DNA of 64,000 nucleotides from Mycolicibacterium peregrinum (lineage in GTDB: Bacteria > Actinomycetota > Actinomycetes > Mycobacteriales > Mycobacteriaceae). Location: NCBI RefSeq assembly GCF_002102345.1, contig NZ_LQPP01000043.1, positions 186,001-250,000 on the forward strand, read 5' to 3'. The notes beneath the pieces are model-generated. The model had not been told where the DNA came from, made no database searches, and saw only the letters and a list, made by a program, of their open reading frames with translations. The translations under genes and the position numbers were made by a program. This document shows positions 10,196 through 18,954 of this stretch, piece by piece. The first letter of the stretch is position 1. Every line of letters starts with the position of its first letter.

Positions 10196-11821
10196 GTGAA
10201 CCCCTCGACGGCACAGGCGCGCGTAGTCGTCGACGAACTCATCCGCGGCGGCGTCCGCGATGTCGTGCTGTGCCCGGGCTCGCGTAATGCCCCGCTGGCG
10301 TTCGCGCTGTCCGACGCCGACCGGGCCGGCCGGATCCGTCTGCACGTCCGCATCGATGAACGGACGGCCGGCTACCTGGCGATCGGTCTTGCGGTGGCAG
10401 AACGGGCGCCGGTGTGCATCGCGATGACCTCGGGTACCGCGGTGGCCAATCTCGGCCCCGCGGTCGTGGAGGCCAACTACGCCCGCGTCCCGCTGATCGT
10501 GCTGAGCGCCAACCGGCCCTATGAAATGTTGGGCACCGGCGCCAATCAGACCTTCGAGCAGCTGGGCTACTTCGGTACCCAGGTGCGGGCCAACATCAGC
10601 CTCGGCCTGGCTGAAGACCGCCCGGAGCAACTGGACTCACTCAACGCCCAATGGCGTTCGGCGACCTGCCGGGTGCTGGCGGCGGCCACCGGATCACGCA
10701 CCGCCAACGCGGGCCCGGTGCAGTTCGACATCCCGCTGCGCGAACCGCTGGTGCCCGACAGCGTCCACGCGGACAAGTCATTTCCGGAAGGCCGTCCGGG
10801 CGGCAAGCCGTGGACCTACACACCGGCGGTGAGCTTCGATCAGCCGCTGGAGATCGACCTCACCCCGGACACGGTGGTGATCGCCGGGCATGGCGCCGGA
10901 GTGCACCCCAACCTGGCCGGTCTGCCGACGGTGGCCGAGCCCACCGCGCCGCTGCCCGCCAACCCGCTGCACCCGCTGGCGCTACGCCTGGTGCATCCCA
11001 AGCAGGTCATCATGCTGGGCCGGCCCACGCTGCACCGGCCGGTGTCGGCGCTGCTGGCCGATCCGGCGGTGCCGGTCTACGCGCTGACCACCGGTCCGCG
11101 CTGGCCCGATGTCTCCGGCAACTCGATGGCCACCGGTACCCGGGCGGTGGCGACCGGAACCCCGGACCCGGCCTGGCTGAACCGCTGCGCCGAGGTCAAT
11201 CGGCACGCGGTGGCTGCAGTGCGTCAGCAACTCGAAGCCCATCCGCTGACCACCGGCCTGCACGTGGCCGCGGTGGTCGCCGATGCGCTGCGCCCGGGAG
11301 ATCAGCTGGTGCTCGGGGCGTCCAACCCGGTGCGCGATGCCGCCCTGGTCGGGCTGACCACCGAGGGCGTCAAGGTGCGCTCTAACCGCGGTGTGGCCGG
11401 TATCGACGGCACGGTGTCGACGGCGATCGGCGCGGCGCTGGCGCACGACGGCCGGACCGTCGCGCTGATCGGGGATCTGACCTTCGTCCACGACAGCTCG
11501 GGGTTGTTGATCGGGCCCACCGAGCCGACGCCCCGGAACCTGACGATCGTGGTGTCCAACGACAACGGCGGCGGCATCTTCGAGCTGCTGGAACAGGGTG
11601 ATCCGCGGTTCTCCGACGTGTCCTCCCGGATCTTCGGCACGCCGCACGATGTGGACATCGCGGCGTTGTGCCGGGCCTATCACGTCGAGTGCGGGCAGGT
11701 TGAGGCCGACGCGCTCGGCGCGGCCCTGGCCGAGCCCTTCGACGGCATGCGGGTGCTGGAGGTGAAGGCCGACCGGTCGTCGCTGCGTGCCCTGCACGCG
11801 TCGATCAAGGCAGCCTTGTGA
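10196..11821 (+). CDS. menD: 2-Succinyl-5-enolpyruvyl-6-hydroxy-3-cyclohexene-1-carboxylate synthase
   Basis: ThDP-dependent enzyme that joins isochorismate and 2-oxoglutarate (SEPHCHC synthase) in menaquinone synthesis. Seen in order: the N-terminal PYR domain with [14 protein letters not shown], the catalytic glutamate in [16 protein letters not shown], and [17 protein letters not shown]; a middle domain; and the C-terminal PP domain with [12 protein letters not shown], the Mg/ThDP motif [12 protein letters not shown] and [11 protein letters not shown]. 541 residues, close to the mycobacterial norm of about 550. Start: GTG 10196, supported by a leaderless -10. The stop overlaps the GTG start of the next gene (GTGA), so the two are translationally coupled. 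Confidence 0.96.
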   Translation: MNPSTAQARVVVDELIRGGVRDVVLCPGSRNAPLAFALSDADRAGRIRLHVRIDERTAGYLAIGLAVAERAPVCIAMTSGTAVANLGPAVVEANYARVPLIVLSANRPYEMLGTGANQTFEQLGYFGTQVRANISLGLAEDRPEQLDSLNAQWRSATCRVLAAATGSRTANAGPVQFDIPLREPLVPDSVHADKSFPEGRPGGKPWTYTPAVSFDQPLEIDLTPDTVVIAGHGAGVHPNLAGLPTVAEPTAPLPANPLHPLALRLVHPKQVIMLGRPTLHRPVSALLADPAVPVYALTTGPRWPDVSGNSMATGTRAVATGTPDPAWLNRCAEVNRHAVAAVRQQLEAHPLTTGLHVAAVVADALRPGDQLVLGASNPVRDAALVGLTTEGVKVRSNRGVAGIDGTVSTAIGAALAHDGRTVALIGDLTFVHDSSGLLIGPTEPTPRNLTIVVSNDNGGGIFELLEQGDPRFSDVSSRIFGTPHDVDIAALCRAYHVECGQVEADALGAALAEPFDGMRVLEVKADRSSLRALHASIKAAL

Positions 11822-12348
11822 GGCCCGCACAGATCGCGGCGCGGTTGCGGGCGATGGTGCAGCCATTGATCCCGCACCTGTACGGCGAGCCGGGGGAGAC
11901 CCGCTCGCAGCGGATCATCCGGCGGGTGCGGATCGGCGTGGTGATCGCCGCCTGCCTGGTCACGTTGCAGTCTGTGCTGTTGGTGATGGGTGCCTGGCGC
12001 AACGACCAGCAGATCGAGCGGAACATGGGAGTGGCCGCAGCCGAGGTGCTCAGCGCCGGGCCTCGGCGCTCGACCATCGAGTTCGTCACGCCGGACCGGG
12101 TGACCTACCGCCCCGAGCTGGGGGTGCTCTATCCCTCGGAGCTCGATACCGGGATGCGGATCTACGTCGAGTACGACAAGAACAATCCCGATCTGGTCCG
12201 GGTGCGCGACCGCGACGCGTCACTGGCGATCATCCCGGCCGGATCGATCGCGGTGGTGGGCTGGCTGGTGGCGGCCGCGGCGTTGACGCTGCTGGCTTTC
12301 CTGCAGCGCCGGCTCAGCTCAACCGGAACCGTCAACTCCTCGGCGTAG
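11818..12348 (+). CDS. Rv0556-like membrane protein (DUF3592-like)
   Basis: 176 residues, two hydrophobic segments: about 40-60 ([21 protein letters not shown]) and about 140-160 ([20 protein letters not shown]), with an extracytoplasmic domain between them ([17 protein letters not shown]...[18 protein letters not shown]). That middle region has the form of DUF3592 proteins. It corresponds in position to Rv0556 between menD and the mannosyltransferase gene. The GTG start overlaps the menD stop by 4 bp. No function is known. Its tail overlaps the tail of the convergent DsbA-like gene by 17 bp. Confidence 0.8.
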   Translation: MRPAQIAARLRAMVQPLIPHLYGEPGETRSQRIIRRVRIGVVIAACLVTLQSVLLVMGAWRNDQQIERNMGVAAAEVLSAGPRRSTIEFVTPDRVTYRPELGVLYPSELDTGMRIYVEYDKNNPDLVRVRDRDASLAIIPAGSIAVVGWLVAAAALTLLAFLQRRLSSTGTVNSSA

Positions 12349-13024
12349 CAAGCAGTTTGGCGAGCCAGTCCGGGTCGCTGATGTCGACGACCTCTTCGCC
12401 GACGAGGTCGTAGATCGCCGGGGTGGACACCTCGTACTGGGTTTCGCTGAGCAGTTCGGCGTTGGCCTCGTTGAGTTGTTCGGAGTCGATGGCCTGCGCG
12501 CCTGCCGCGATCTTGTCGGTCTGCTCGCTGCCGACCCCGCTCCCGGAGGCCATGGCGGCGATCGCGTCGTCGGTCGGGCCGGGCGAGCCCTCGGGCTCCT
12601 GGTGGCCCCAGAGGTCCTGAACGAATGCCTGGAAAGCCATGCCCGTGGTACCGGGACCGGCGGCCAGGAAAAGCGCGTTGGCCACGTGGGCCGAGTACTC
12701 GGTGCCCGTCCGGTCCAGGAAGGTCAGGGGCCGGTAGGTCACGGCCAGCTGGCCCTGGCCGATCGCCGCGGCGATGGCATCGCCGGACTCATGTTGCAGG
12801 TGGGCACAGGCCGGGCACTGCGGTTCGGTGAAAAACTCGATCTGGGCAGGCGCATCCGGGAAGCCGATCTGGATACCCCAGCCGTCCTCGGTGACCTCGC
12901 TACCGGGCTTGTTGCCGTTGGCCTGCGCGGTGCCGTCGACCAGTCGGGTGCAACCGGAGGTGGCACCGGCAACGGACAGGGCCACCACGGCCAGCATCGC
13001 TGCGGCAACGCGCGGTAATCGCAT
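12332..13024 (-). CDS. DsbA-like thioredoxin-fold lipoprotein
   Basis: Exported thiol-disulphide protein of 230 residues. It has a lipoprotein signal (hydrophobic [16 protein letters not shown] with the lipobox cysteine near residue 25) and a thioredoxin fold with CPAC ([17 protein letters not shown]) near residue 70. Further DsbA-type elements are [13 protein letters not shown], a helical insert, and [13 protein letters not shown], which contains the cis-Pro threonine-proline. It probably forms or shuffles disulphides at the outer face of the membrane. It is not part of the men block in M. tuberculosis gene order as I recall it. Its transcript seems leaderless. Confidence 0.85.
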   Translation of the reverse strand: MRLPRVAAAMLAVVALSVAGATSGCTRLVDGTAQANGNKPGSEVTEDGWGIQIGFPDAPAQIEFFTEPQCPACAHLQHESGDAIAAAIGQGQLAVTYRPLTFLDRTGTEYSAHVANALFLAAGPGTTGMAFQAFVQDLWGHQEPEGSPGPTDDAIAAMASGSGVGSEQTDKIAAGAQAIDSEQLNEANAELLSETQYEVSTPAIYDLVGEEVVDISDPDWLAKLLATPRS

Positions 13025-13030
13025 TCGCCA

Positions 13031-13036
13031 ACCCTA
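13031..13036 (-). promoter_or_regulatory. -10 box TAGGGT of a leaderless promoter (DsbA-like gene)
   Basis: On the minus strand TAGGGT ends 6 bp before the ATG at 13024; no Shine-Dalgarno sequence lies between. Confidence 0.5.
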
Positions 13037-13113
13037 GACCCGGGCATCAGGTTTTAGCGTGTCGTATCCCCGGACGCTACCTCGGGGACAGGTGCCGCTG
13101 GGACCATCTTGGT

Positions 13114-14241
13114 GTGCGCGTTGCGATCGTTGCAGAGTCCTTCCTCCCGAATGTCAACGGCGTCACCAACTCGGTGCTTCGGGTGATCGAGCATCTCCGC
13201 CGCACCGGCCACGAGGTACTCGTCATCGCCCCGGACACCCCGCGGGGTCAGCCGCCTGCCGAACGTGTGCATGAGGGTGTGCGGGTGCATCGGGTGCCTT
13301 CGCGAATGTTTCCCAAGGTGACCTCGCTGCCGCTGGGCGTCCCGCGGCCGCGGATGGTCAATGTACTGCGCGGCTTCGACCCCGATGTCGTGCACCTGGC
13401 CTCACCCGCGCTGCTCGGCTGGGGCGGCGTACACGCCGCCCGTTACCTCGGCGTGCCGTCGGTGGCCGTGTTCCAGACCGATGTCGCCGGTTTCGCCGAG
13501 AGCTACGGCGTGGGCGTGCTGTCGCGGGCGTCATGGGCCTGGACCCGGCGCCTGCACAGCAAGGCCGACCGCACCCTGGCCCCGTCCACCTCGGCGATGG
13601 AAAACCTTGAGGCCCATCGGATTCCCCGGGTGTTCAAGTGGGGACGCGGCGTGGACATCACCGGGTTCGCCCCGTCGGCCCGCGATGAGCAGCTGCGGGC
13701 GTCGTGGTCGGCCGAGGGCAAGCCGGTCGTCGGGTTCGTCGGACGGCTGGCACCGGAGAAGCACGTGGAGCGGCTGGCCGCGCTGGCCGGGCGCGACGAC
13801 CTGCAGCTGGTGGTGGTAGGTGACGGGGTGGACCGGGCCAAGCTCGAATCTGTACTGCCGTCGGCGGTTTTCACCGGTGAATTGCACGGCGCGGAACTGG
13901 CTGCGGCCTATGCGAGCATGGACGTGTTCGTGCACCCCGGCGAGCACGAGACGTTCTGTCAGGCCGTGCAGGAGGCGATGGCCTCGGGTCTGCCGGTGAT
14001 CGCTCCCGACGCCGGCGGGCCCCGGGATCTGGTGGCGCCGTACCGCACCGGGTTATTGCTGCCCGTGGACGAATTCGAGTCCGCTCTACCCGCTTCCGTG
14101 GAGCACCTGATCGCCGAGCGGTCGCGCTATTCGGTGGCAGCGCGGCGCAGCGTGCTGACCCGTACCTGGCCGGCCGTCTGTGACGAGCTGATCGGGCACT
14201 ACGAAGCCGTGCAGGGGCTGCGCCAGCTGCGCGCTGCCTGA
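13114..14241 (+). CDS. mgtA: GDP-mannose-dependent alpha-mannosyltransferase (MgtA type)
   Basis: GT-B glycosyltransferase of family GT4, 375 residues, matching Rv0557 in position. MgtA (earlier called PimB) transfers mannose to a glucuronosyl-diacylglycerol acceptor in lipomannan-like glycolipid synthesis. Seen: acceptor domain [21 protein letters not shown] and [11 protein letters not shown]; donor domain [30 protein letters not shown], and the E(x7)E motif region [34 protein letters not shown]. The start is the GTG at 13114, because the Rossmann strand begins immediately after it. It is a membrane-associated envelope enzyme, divergent from the DsbA-like gene. Confidence 0.92.
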   Translation: MRVAIVAESFLPNVNGVTNSVLRVIEHLRRTGHEVLVIAPDTPRGQPPAERVHEGVRVHRVPSRMFPKVTSLPLGVPRPRMVNVLRGFDPDVVHLASPALLGWGGVHAARYLGVPSVAVFQTDVAGFAESYGVGVLSRASWAWTRRLHSKADRTLAPSTSAMENLEAHRIPRVFKWGRGVDITGFAPSARDEQLRASWSAEGKPVVGFVGRLAPEKHVERLAALAGRDDLQLVVVGDGVDRAKLESVLPSAVFTGELHGAELAAAYASMDVFVHPGEHETFCQAVQEAMASGLPVIAPDAGGPRDLVAPYRTGLLLPVDEFESALPASVEHLIAERSRYSVAARRSVLTRTWPAVCDELIGHYEAVQGLRQLRAA

Positions 14242-14264
14242 CTCGGTCACTGCTGCAACCGGTT

Positions 14265-15101
14265 TCAGGACCGCAGCCACTCCAGCAGATCGGCCATGAT
14301 GGTCTCGGCCTGGGTGGTCGGCATGCCGTGCGGGAAATCCGGGTAGCTCTTGAGGGTCCCGTTGGGTAGCAGCTTCGCCGACAGCGGACCGGAATCCGCG
14401 TAGGGCACGATCTGGTCGTCTTCGCCGTGCATCACCAGTGACGGCAAGGTGATCTTCTTGAGGTCCTCGGTGAAATCCGTCTGAGAGAAGGCCACGATGC
14501 CGTCGTAGTGGGCCTTGGGGTCGCCCATCATGCCCTGACGCCACCAATTGGCGATGATTGCCTCGCGGGCAGGCTGGGGGGTTTTCTCCTGTTCCCGATT
14601 GAAACCGTAGAACGGGCCTGACGGCAGGGCGCGGTAGAACACCGAGCGGTTCGCCGCCAGCTGCGCCTGCAGATCGTCGAACACCGACTTGGGCAGGCCT
14701 CCGGGGTTGGCATCGGTCTTGACCATCAGCGGCGGCACCGAGCTGATCAGGACCGCGTGGGCAGCCCGGTCCAGCCCGTGGCGCGCCAGGTAGTGCACCA
14801 GCTCACCGCCGCCGGTTGAGTGCCCGACGTGGATGGCGTCGTGCAGGTCAAGGTGCTTGACCACGGCGGCGAGGTCATCGGCGTAGTGGTCCATGTCGTG
14901 GCCGTCGGCCACATGGGAGGAGCGTCCGTGGCCGCGTCGGTCATGGGCGACGACACGGTAGCCCTGCTGCAGGAAGAACAGCATGAACGTGTCCCAGTCG
15001 TCGGCGGACAACGGCCAGCCGTGACTGAACACGATGGGCTGGCCCGAGCCCCAGTCGCGATAGAAAATCTCGACATTGTCAGAAGTCGTGATCCTAGGCA
15101 T
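14265..15101 (-). CDS. Alpha/beta hydrolase, non-heme chloroperoxidase-like
   Basis: 278-residue alpha/beta hydrolase of the perhydrolase/chloroperoxidase group. Motifs: oxyanion HGWPLSADDW, YRVVAHDRRGHGRSS, nucleophile elbow VGHSTGGGELVHYLARHG (serine near residue 95), acid in MHGEDDQIVPY, and histidine in PDFPHGMPTT. Such enzymes are true esterases or lactonases with a side perhydrolase activity; the natural substrate is unknown. It is a single gene, convergent with mgtA. A TAGCGT -10 box lies 7 bp before the ATG, so the mRNA is probably leaderless. Confidence 0.88.
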   Translation of the reverse strand: MPRITTSDNVEIFYRDWGSGQPIVFSHGWPLSADDWDTFMLFFLQQGYRVVAHDRRGHGRSSHVADGHDMDHYADDLAAVVKHLDLHDAIHVGHSTGGGELVHYLARHGLDRAAHAVLISSVPPLMVKTDANPGGLPKSVFDDLQAQLAANRSVFYRALPSGPFYGFNREQEKTPQPAREAIIANWWRQGMMGDPKAHYDGIVAFSQTDFTEDLKKITLPSLVMHGEDDQIVPYADSGPLSAKLLPNGTLKSYPDFPHGMPTTQAETIMADLLEWLRS

Positions 15102-15108
15102 GTGCTCG

Positions 15109-15114
15109 ACGCTA
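15109..15114 (-). promoter_or_regulatory. -10 box TAGCGT of a leaderless promoter (alpha/beta hydrolase)
   Basis: TAGCGT on the minus strand, 7 bp before the ATG at 15101, lies in the 48-bp gap after the aconitase-family gene. Confidence 0.5.
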
Positions 15115-15149
15115 CGCCCGTTTCGACTGCTGGAGGCCAGATCAGCGGC

Positions 15150-17105
15150 TTAGTTTGACTGCTGAGCGGCAAGCCACGGAATGAGACCACCGGCCAGCAC
15201 ATGCCGGATTTGTCGCGGTGAAAGCCGGTGGCGCACGGCAAAAGAGGTGTTCCGGGTGGTGTTGGTTACCGTGATCGGGTCTTCGCCGGTCAAGGCCCGC
15301 CGCAGGCCGGCGAGGGCGAGTATGTCGCCTTGGGCCACCGAGTCGTAGTCGGCCGGATCGGCGAATTCCAGTGCGAGCACACCGAAATTGGCGAGGTTCT
15401 GCCAATGGATGCGGGCGAAGGACTTGGCGATAACGACCTGCAGCCCGAGATAGCGCGGCGCGATCGCGGCATGTTCGCGCGATGAACCCTGGCCGTAGTT
15501 CTCCCCGCCGACGATGATGTGGCCGTTCGCGGCGGACTGTGCCCGTTCCGGATAGCTCTCGTCGATCTGGGTGAAGCTGAACATGGCCAGCTTGGGAATG
15601 TTGGACCGGAACGGCAGGGCACGCGCGCCTGCCGGTGAGATCTCGTCGGTGGAGATGTTGTCGCCGACCTTGAGCAGGACCGGGGCCGTCACTGCATCGG
15701 GCAGCGGGGTCAGCTCGGGAAGGCTGGAGATGTTGGGGCTCTTGACGACCTCGACGGCCCGGGCCTGCTCGAGTGCGACCGGGGCGACCAGCATGGCGGT
15801 GTTGACGCTGAAATGGGTGGGCAGATCGAGCTCGGGATACTCGATGCCGTTGTCGGCGGCCCACTGCCGCGGGTCGGTGATGACCCCGGTGATCGCCGAT
15901 GCCGCAGCGGTTTCCGGCGAGCAGAGCCACACCGAGTCCTCCTTGGTGCCCGACCGGCCTGGAAAGTTGCGGGGCATGGTGCGCAGCGAGTTGCGGCCGG
16001 TGGCCGGGGCCTGGCCCATGCCGATGCAGCCCATGCAGCCGGCCTGGTGGATGCGGGCGCCGTTGATGACGAGTTCGGTTGTGGCGCCCATTCTCGTCAG
16101 GTCGGTGAGGATCTCGCGGGAGGTGGGGTTGACGTCGAAGCTGACGTCGGGCGAGGTCTGGCGGCCGTGCACCATGGCCGCTGCGATCGCGAAGTCGCGT
16201 AACCCGGGGTTGGCGCTGGAGCCGATGACGACTTGCGCGACGGGTTCGCCTGCCACCTCCGACACCGGCACGACATTGCCCGGTGACGACGGTTTGGCGA
16301 TCAGCGGTTCGAGCGCCGACAGGTCGATGACCTCGTCGATGTCGTAATGCGCGCCGTCGTCGGCGACGAGTTCGGTCCAGTCGTCACCGCGGTCCTCGCC
16401 CGTGAGAAAGTCACGCACTGCATCGTCGCTGGGGAAGACGGTGGTGGTGGCCCCGAGTTCGGCACCCATGTTCGCGATGACATGCCGGTCCATGGCCGAC
16501 AGCCCGGCCAGACCGGGTCCGTAGTACTCGATGATGCGGTTGACGCCGCCCTTGACGTCATGGCGCCGCAGCATCTCAAGGATGACGTCTTTCGCCGAAC
16601 ACCATTGCGGGAGCTCGCCTTCCAGTCGAACACCCCACACCTGGGGGGCGCGCAGGTGCAGCGGCTCGCCGGCGATGGCCAGCGCCACTTCTAGCCCGCC
16701 GACACCGATGGCGAGCATGCCCAGAGACCCGGCCGCCGGGGTGTGGGAGTCCGAACCCACCATCGTCTTGCCGGGTATGCCGAAGCGCTGCATATGCGTG
16801 GGGTGGGAGACGCCGTTGCCGGGCTTGGAGAACCACAGTCCGAAATGTTGCGCCGCGGTTCGCAGGTATTCGTGGTCCTCGGCGTTCTTCTCGTCGGTCT
16901 GCAGCAGGTTGTGGTCGACGTACTGCACGCTGACCTCGGTACGGGCCCGGTCGAGCCCGAGCGCCTCGAGCTCCTGCATCACCAGCGTTCCCGTCGCGTC
17001 CTGGGTCAGCGTCTGGTCGATCCGGATCGCGATCTCGTCCCCGGGTGTCATCGACCCGGAGACGAGATGGGACCTGATCAACTTCTGCGTGACGCTCTCC
17101 GGCAT
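15150..17105 (-). CDS. Aconitase-family hydratase (about 650-residue form), first cluster cysteine absent
   Basis: Aconitase-superfamily protein of 651 residues, shorter than the 890-940 of AcnA. Seen: LTQDATGTLVMQEL, VQYVDHNLLQ, the active-site region GSDSHTPAAGSLGMLAIGVGG, the CxxC cluster pair in GCMGCIGMGQAP, FPGRSGT, and a swivel domain with GDNISTDEISPAG and GSSREHAAIAPRYLG. In aconitases three cysteines hold the [4Fe-4S] cluster. The first, normally in GSCTN, here reads VIGSSANPGLRD with serine, so only the CxxC pair remains. It may therefore be a divergent hydratase, or the cluster ligand may differ. Not essential housekeeping by context: it sits among accessory genes. Start at ATG 17105; the upstream ribosome site is poor. 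Confidence 0.82.
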   Translation of the reverse strand: MPESVTQKLIRSHLVSGSMTPGDEIAIRIDQTLTQDATGTLVMQELEALGLDRARTEVSVQYVDHNLLQTDEKNAEDHEYLRTAAQHFGLWFSKPGNGVSHPTHMQRFGIPGKTMVGSDSHTPAAGSLGMLAIGVGGLEVALAIAGEPLHLRAPQVWGVRLEGELPQWCSAKDVILEMLRRHDVKGGVNRIIEYYGPGLAGLSAMDRHVIANMGAELGATTTVFPSDDAVRDFLTGEDRGDDWTELVADDGAHYDIDEVIDLSALEPLIAKPSSPGNVVPVSEVAGEPVAQVVIGSSANPGLRDFAIAAAMVHGRQTSPDVSFDVNPTSREILTDLTRMGATTELVINGARIHQAGCMGCIGMGQAPATGRNSLRTMPRNFPGRSGTKEDSVWLCSPETAAASAITGVITDPRQWAADNGIEYPELDLPTHFSVNTAMLVAPVALEQARAVEVVKSPNISSLPELTPLPDAVTAPVLLKVGDNISTDEISPAGARALPFRSNIPKLAMFSFTQIDESYPERAQSAANGHIIVGGENYGQGSSREHAAIAPRYLGLQVVIAKSFARIHWQNLANFGVLALEFADPADYDSVAQGDILALAGLRRALTGEDPITVTNTTRNTSFAVRHRLSPRQIRHVLAGGLIPWLAAQQSN

Positions 17106-17168
17106 CCACCTAGCGTTCCCACGTGCTCACGCCGCGAAACCGGCCCCGTGTCGGCCGCGGCGGCAAAA

Positions 17169-17993
17169 TCAGCCTTGGGCGAGCACCGACACCGGCTGCC
17201 ACTGCTCCCACGTCGCCAGCCGGCTTTCGTAGTCGGCCCTGGCCAACTGCAGGGGCAGCTCACCGAAGAACACCCGCAGGGGCGGGTTCTCGGCGTCGAC
17301 GATCTTGAGCACCGCCTCGGCCGACGCCTTCGGATCGCCGGGCTTGGCGCTGCGCTGGGCGCGGGCGCGTTGCGCCGCCTCGCGGGCCTCGTCGTAATCG
17401 GCAAGCGGGGCAGCATGTCTGGCCGAGGAGCCGGCCCAGTCGGTGGAGAAGCCGCCCGGCTCGATGAGCGTCACCTTCACACCGAACGGTGCGACCTCGG
17501 AGGCCAGCGACTGCGAGAATCCTTCCAGCGCCCACTTCGACGCGTGGTACATACCGACCAGTGGAAATGCGGTGATGCCGCCGATCGAGGACACCTGGAT
17601 GATGTGGCCGCTGCCCTGGGCGCGCAGATACGGCAGCGCGGCCTGGGTGACCCACAGCGCGCCGAAGACGTTCGTCTCGATCTGATCGCGGGCGTCGGCC
17701 TCCGACAGCTCCTCGATGAACCCGAACTGGCCGTAACCGGCGTTGTTGACGACGATATCCAGCCGGCCGAACTTGTCATGGGCCTGTTTGACGGCGGCGA
17801 AGTCCGCCTCTCGGTCGGTGACGTCCAGGCGGATCGGCAGTAGCGCGTCGCCGTACTTGCCGGCCAGGTCGGCCAGCGTGGCGGTGTCGCGGGCGGTGGC
17901 GGCCACCTTGTCCCCGCGGTCCAGGGCTGCGATTGCCCATTCCCGGCCGAAACCCCTCGATGCACCGGTGATGAACCACACTTTTTCGCTCAT
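17169..17993 (-). CDS. Short-chain dehydrogenase/reductase (classical SDR)
   Basis: 274 residues with all classical SDR marks: cofactor loop TGASRGFGREWA (TGxxxGxG), an acidic residue in RLDVTDREAD, NNAGYGQFG, catalytic serine in VSSIGGITAF, YHASKWALEG (YxxxK), and the PGGFSTD loop. The arginine after the glycine loop region suggests NADP(H) more than NAD(H), but this is not decisive. The start at MSEKVWFITG is supported by GAAGGG 7 bp upstream. It is divergent from menG and not part of the men pathway in known gene sets; substrate unknown. Confidence 0.88.
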   Translation of the reverse strand: MSEKVWFITGASRGFGREWAIAALDRGDKVAATARDTATLADLAGKYGDALLPIRLDVTDREADFAAVKQAHDKFGRLDIVVNNAGYGQFGFIEELSEADARDQIETNVFGALWVTQAALPYLRAQGSGHIIQVSSIGGITAFPLVGMYHASKWALEGFSQSLASEVAPFGVKVTLIEPGGFSTDWAGSSARHAAPLADYDEAREAAQRARAQRSAKPGDPKASAEAVLKIVDAENPPLRVFFGELPLQLARADYESRLATWEQWQPVSVLAQG

Positions 17994-18142
17994 GATCAAC
18001 CCTTCGACGTTTCGTTCCCTGCGGTTCAAGCGGTCGGACGCAACCACCAATTCCCTGGCCGTCCGACTTGCAGGAAGTCCACAGGGAGCCGCGACGGTGC
18101 GCCACGGTTTCGGTCACTGTCAATGTATTGAGCGACGCCCGG

Positions 18143-18148
18143 TAGCGT
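18143..18148 (+). promoter_or_regulatory. -10 box TAGCGT of a leaderless menG promoter
   Basis: TAGCGT ends 7 bp before the GTG start of menG; the same hexamer and spacing occur before bpoC. Confidence 0.5.
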
Positions 18149-18155
18149 CAGCACC

Positions 18156-18848
18156 GTGAGTCGAGCGAGCCTGGAGAAGAACCCCCACGAAGTGGCATCG
18201 ATGTTCGATGCCGTGGCGCGGCGCTACGACCTGACCAACACCGTGCTCTCGCTGGGGCAGGACCGGTTCTGGCGCCGGCAGACGCGTGCGGCGCTCGGCA
18301 TCGGTCCCGGCGACAAGGTGCTGGACCTGGCGGCGGGCACCGCGGTGTCGACGGTCGAGCTGGCGTCGTCCGGCGCGTGGTGTGTGGCGGCGGACTTCTC
18401 GGTGGGCATGCTCGCCGCCGGGGCCTCGCGGCCGGTGCCGAAGGTGGGTGCCGACGCCACCCGGCTGCCGTTCGCCGACGGGGTGTTCGACGCGGTCACC
18501 ATCAGCTTCGGGTTGCGCAACGTGGTCGACCATGTGGCGGGGCTGCGTGAGATGGCCCGCGTGACGCGGCCCGGCGGCCGGCTGGTGGTGTGTGAGTTCT
18601 CGACGCCGACCAACGGTGCCTTCGCCACGCTCTACAAGGAGTACCTGATGCAGGCACTCCCTCGGATGGCCACCGCGGTGTCCAGTAACCCGGATGCCTA
18701 TGTGTACCTGGCCGAGTCGATTCGCGCGTGGCCGGATCAGGCCGAGCTGGCCCGCCGTATCGGCGAAGCCGGCTGGTCACAGGTCAAGTGGCGCAACCTG
18801 ACCGGTGGCATCGTGGCGCTGCACGCCGCGACCAAGCCGTCCCCCTGA
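18156..18848 (+). CDS. menG: Demethylmenaquinone methyltransferase
   Basis: Class I SAM-dependent methyltransferase (UbiE/MenG) performing the C-methylation that makes menaquinone from demethylmenaquinone. Seen: [27 protein letters not shown] loop [40 protein letters not shown] (the signature ISFGLRN), [18 protein letters not shown], and [12 protein letters not shown]. 230 residues, the normal length. It corresponds to Rv0558 downstream of mgtA. It ends 106 bp before the convergent gjpA-like gene, with a strong hairpin between them. Confidence 0.96.
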   Translation: MSRASLEKNPHEVASMFDAVARRYDLTNTVLSLGQDRFWRRQTRAALGIGPGDKVLDLAAGTAVSTVELASSGAWCVAADFSVGMLAAGASRPVPKVGADATRLPFADGVFDAVTISFGLRNVVDHVAGLREMARVTRPGGRLVVCEFSTPTNGAFATLYKEYLMQALPRMATAVSSNPDAYVYLAESIRAWPDQAELARRIGEAGWSQVKWRNLTGGIVALHAATKPSP

Positions 18849-18904
18849 CGCACCCGCCGGGCACTCCTCGTCAAGGCAGCATTCCGCGCGCACATACCGA
18901 TAGA

Positions 18905-18938
18905 AATCGGCCCTCTCGCCGGAGCGAGAGGGCCGATT
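18905..18938. terminator. Perfect 15-bp hairpin, bidirectional terminator
   Basis: Arms AATCGGCCCTCTCGC and its exact complement, with a CGGA tetraloop, between the convergent menG and gjpA-like genes. The stem is flanked by AT pairs on both sides, giving an A-tract/T-tract in either direction. This is the strongest intrinsic terminator in the window. Confidence 0.85.
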
Positions 18939-18954
18939 GCCTTACGTGGTACTG

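Noticed and set aside
10641-11385. Long alternative frames inside menD
   Set aside because: They lack codon bias and conserved motifs; the menD frame has full-length family similarity.
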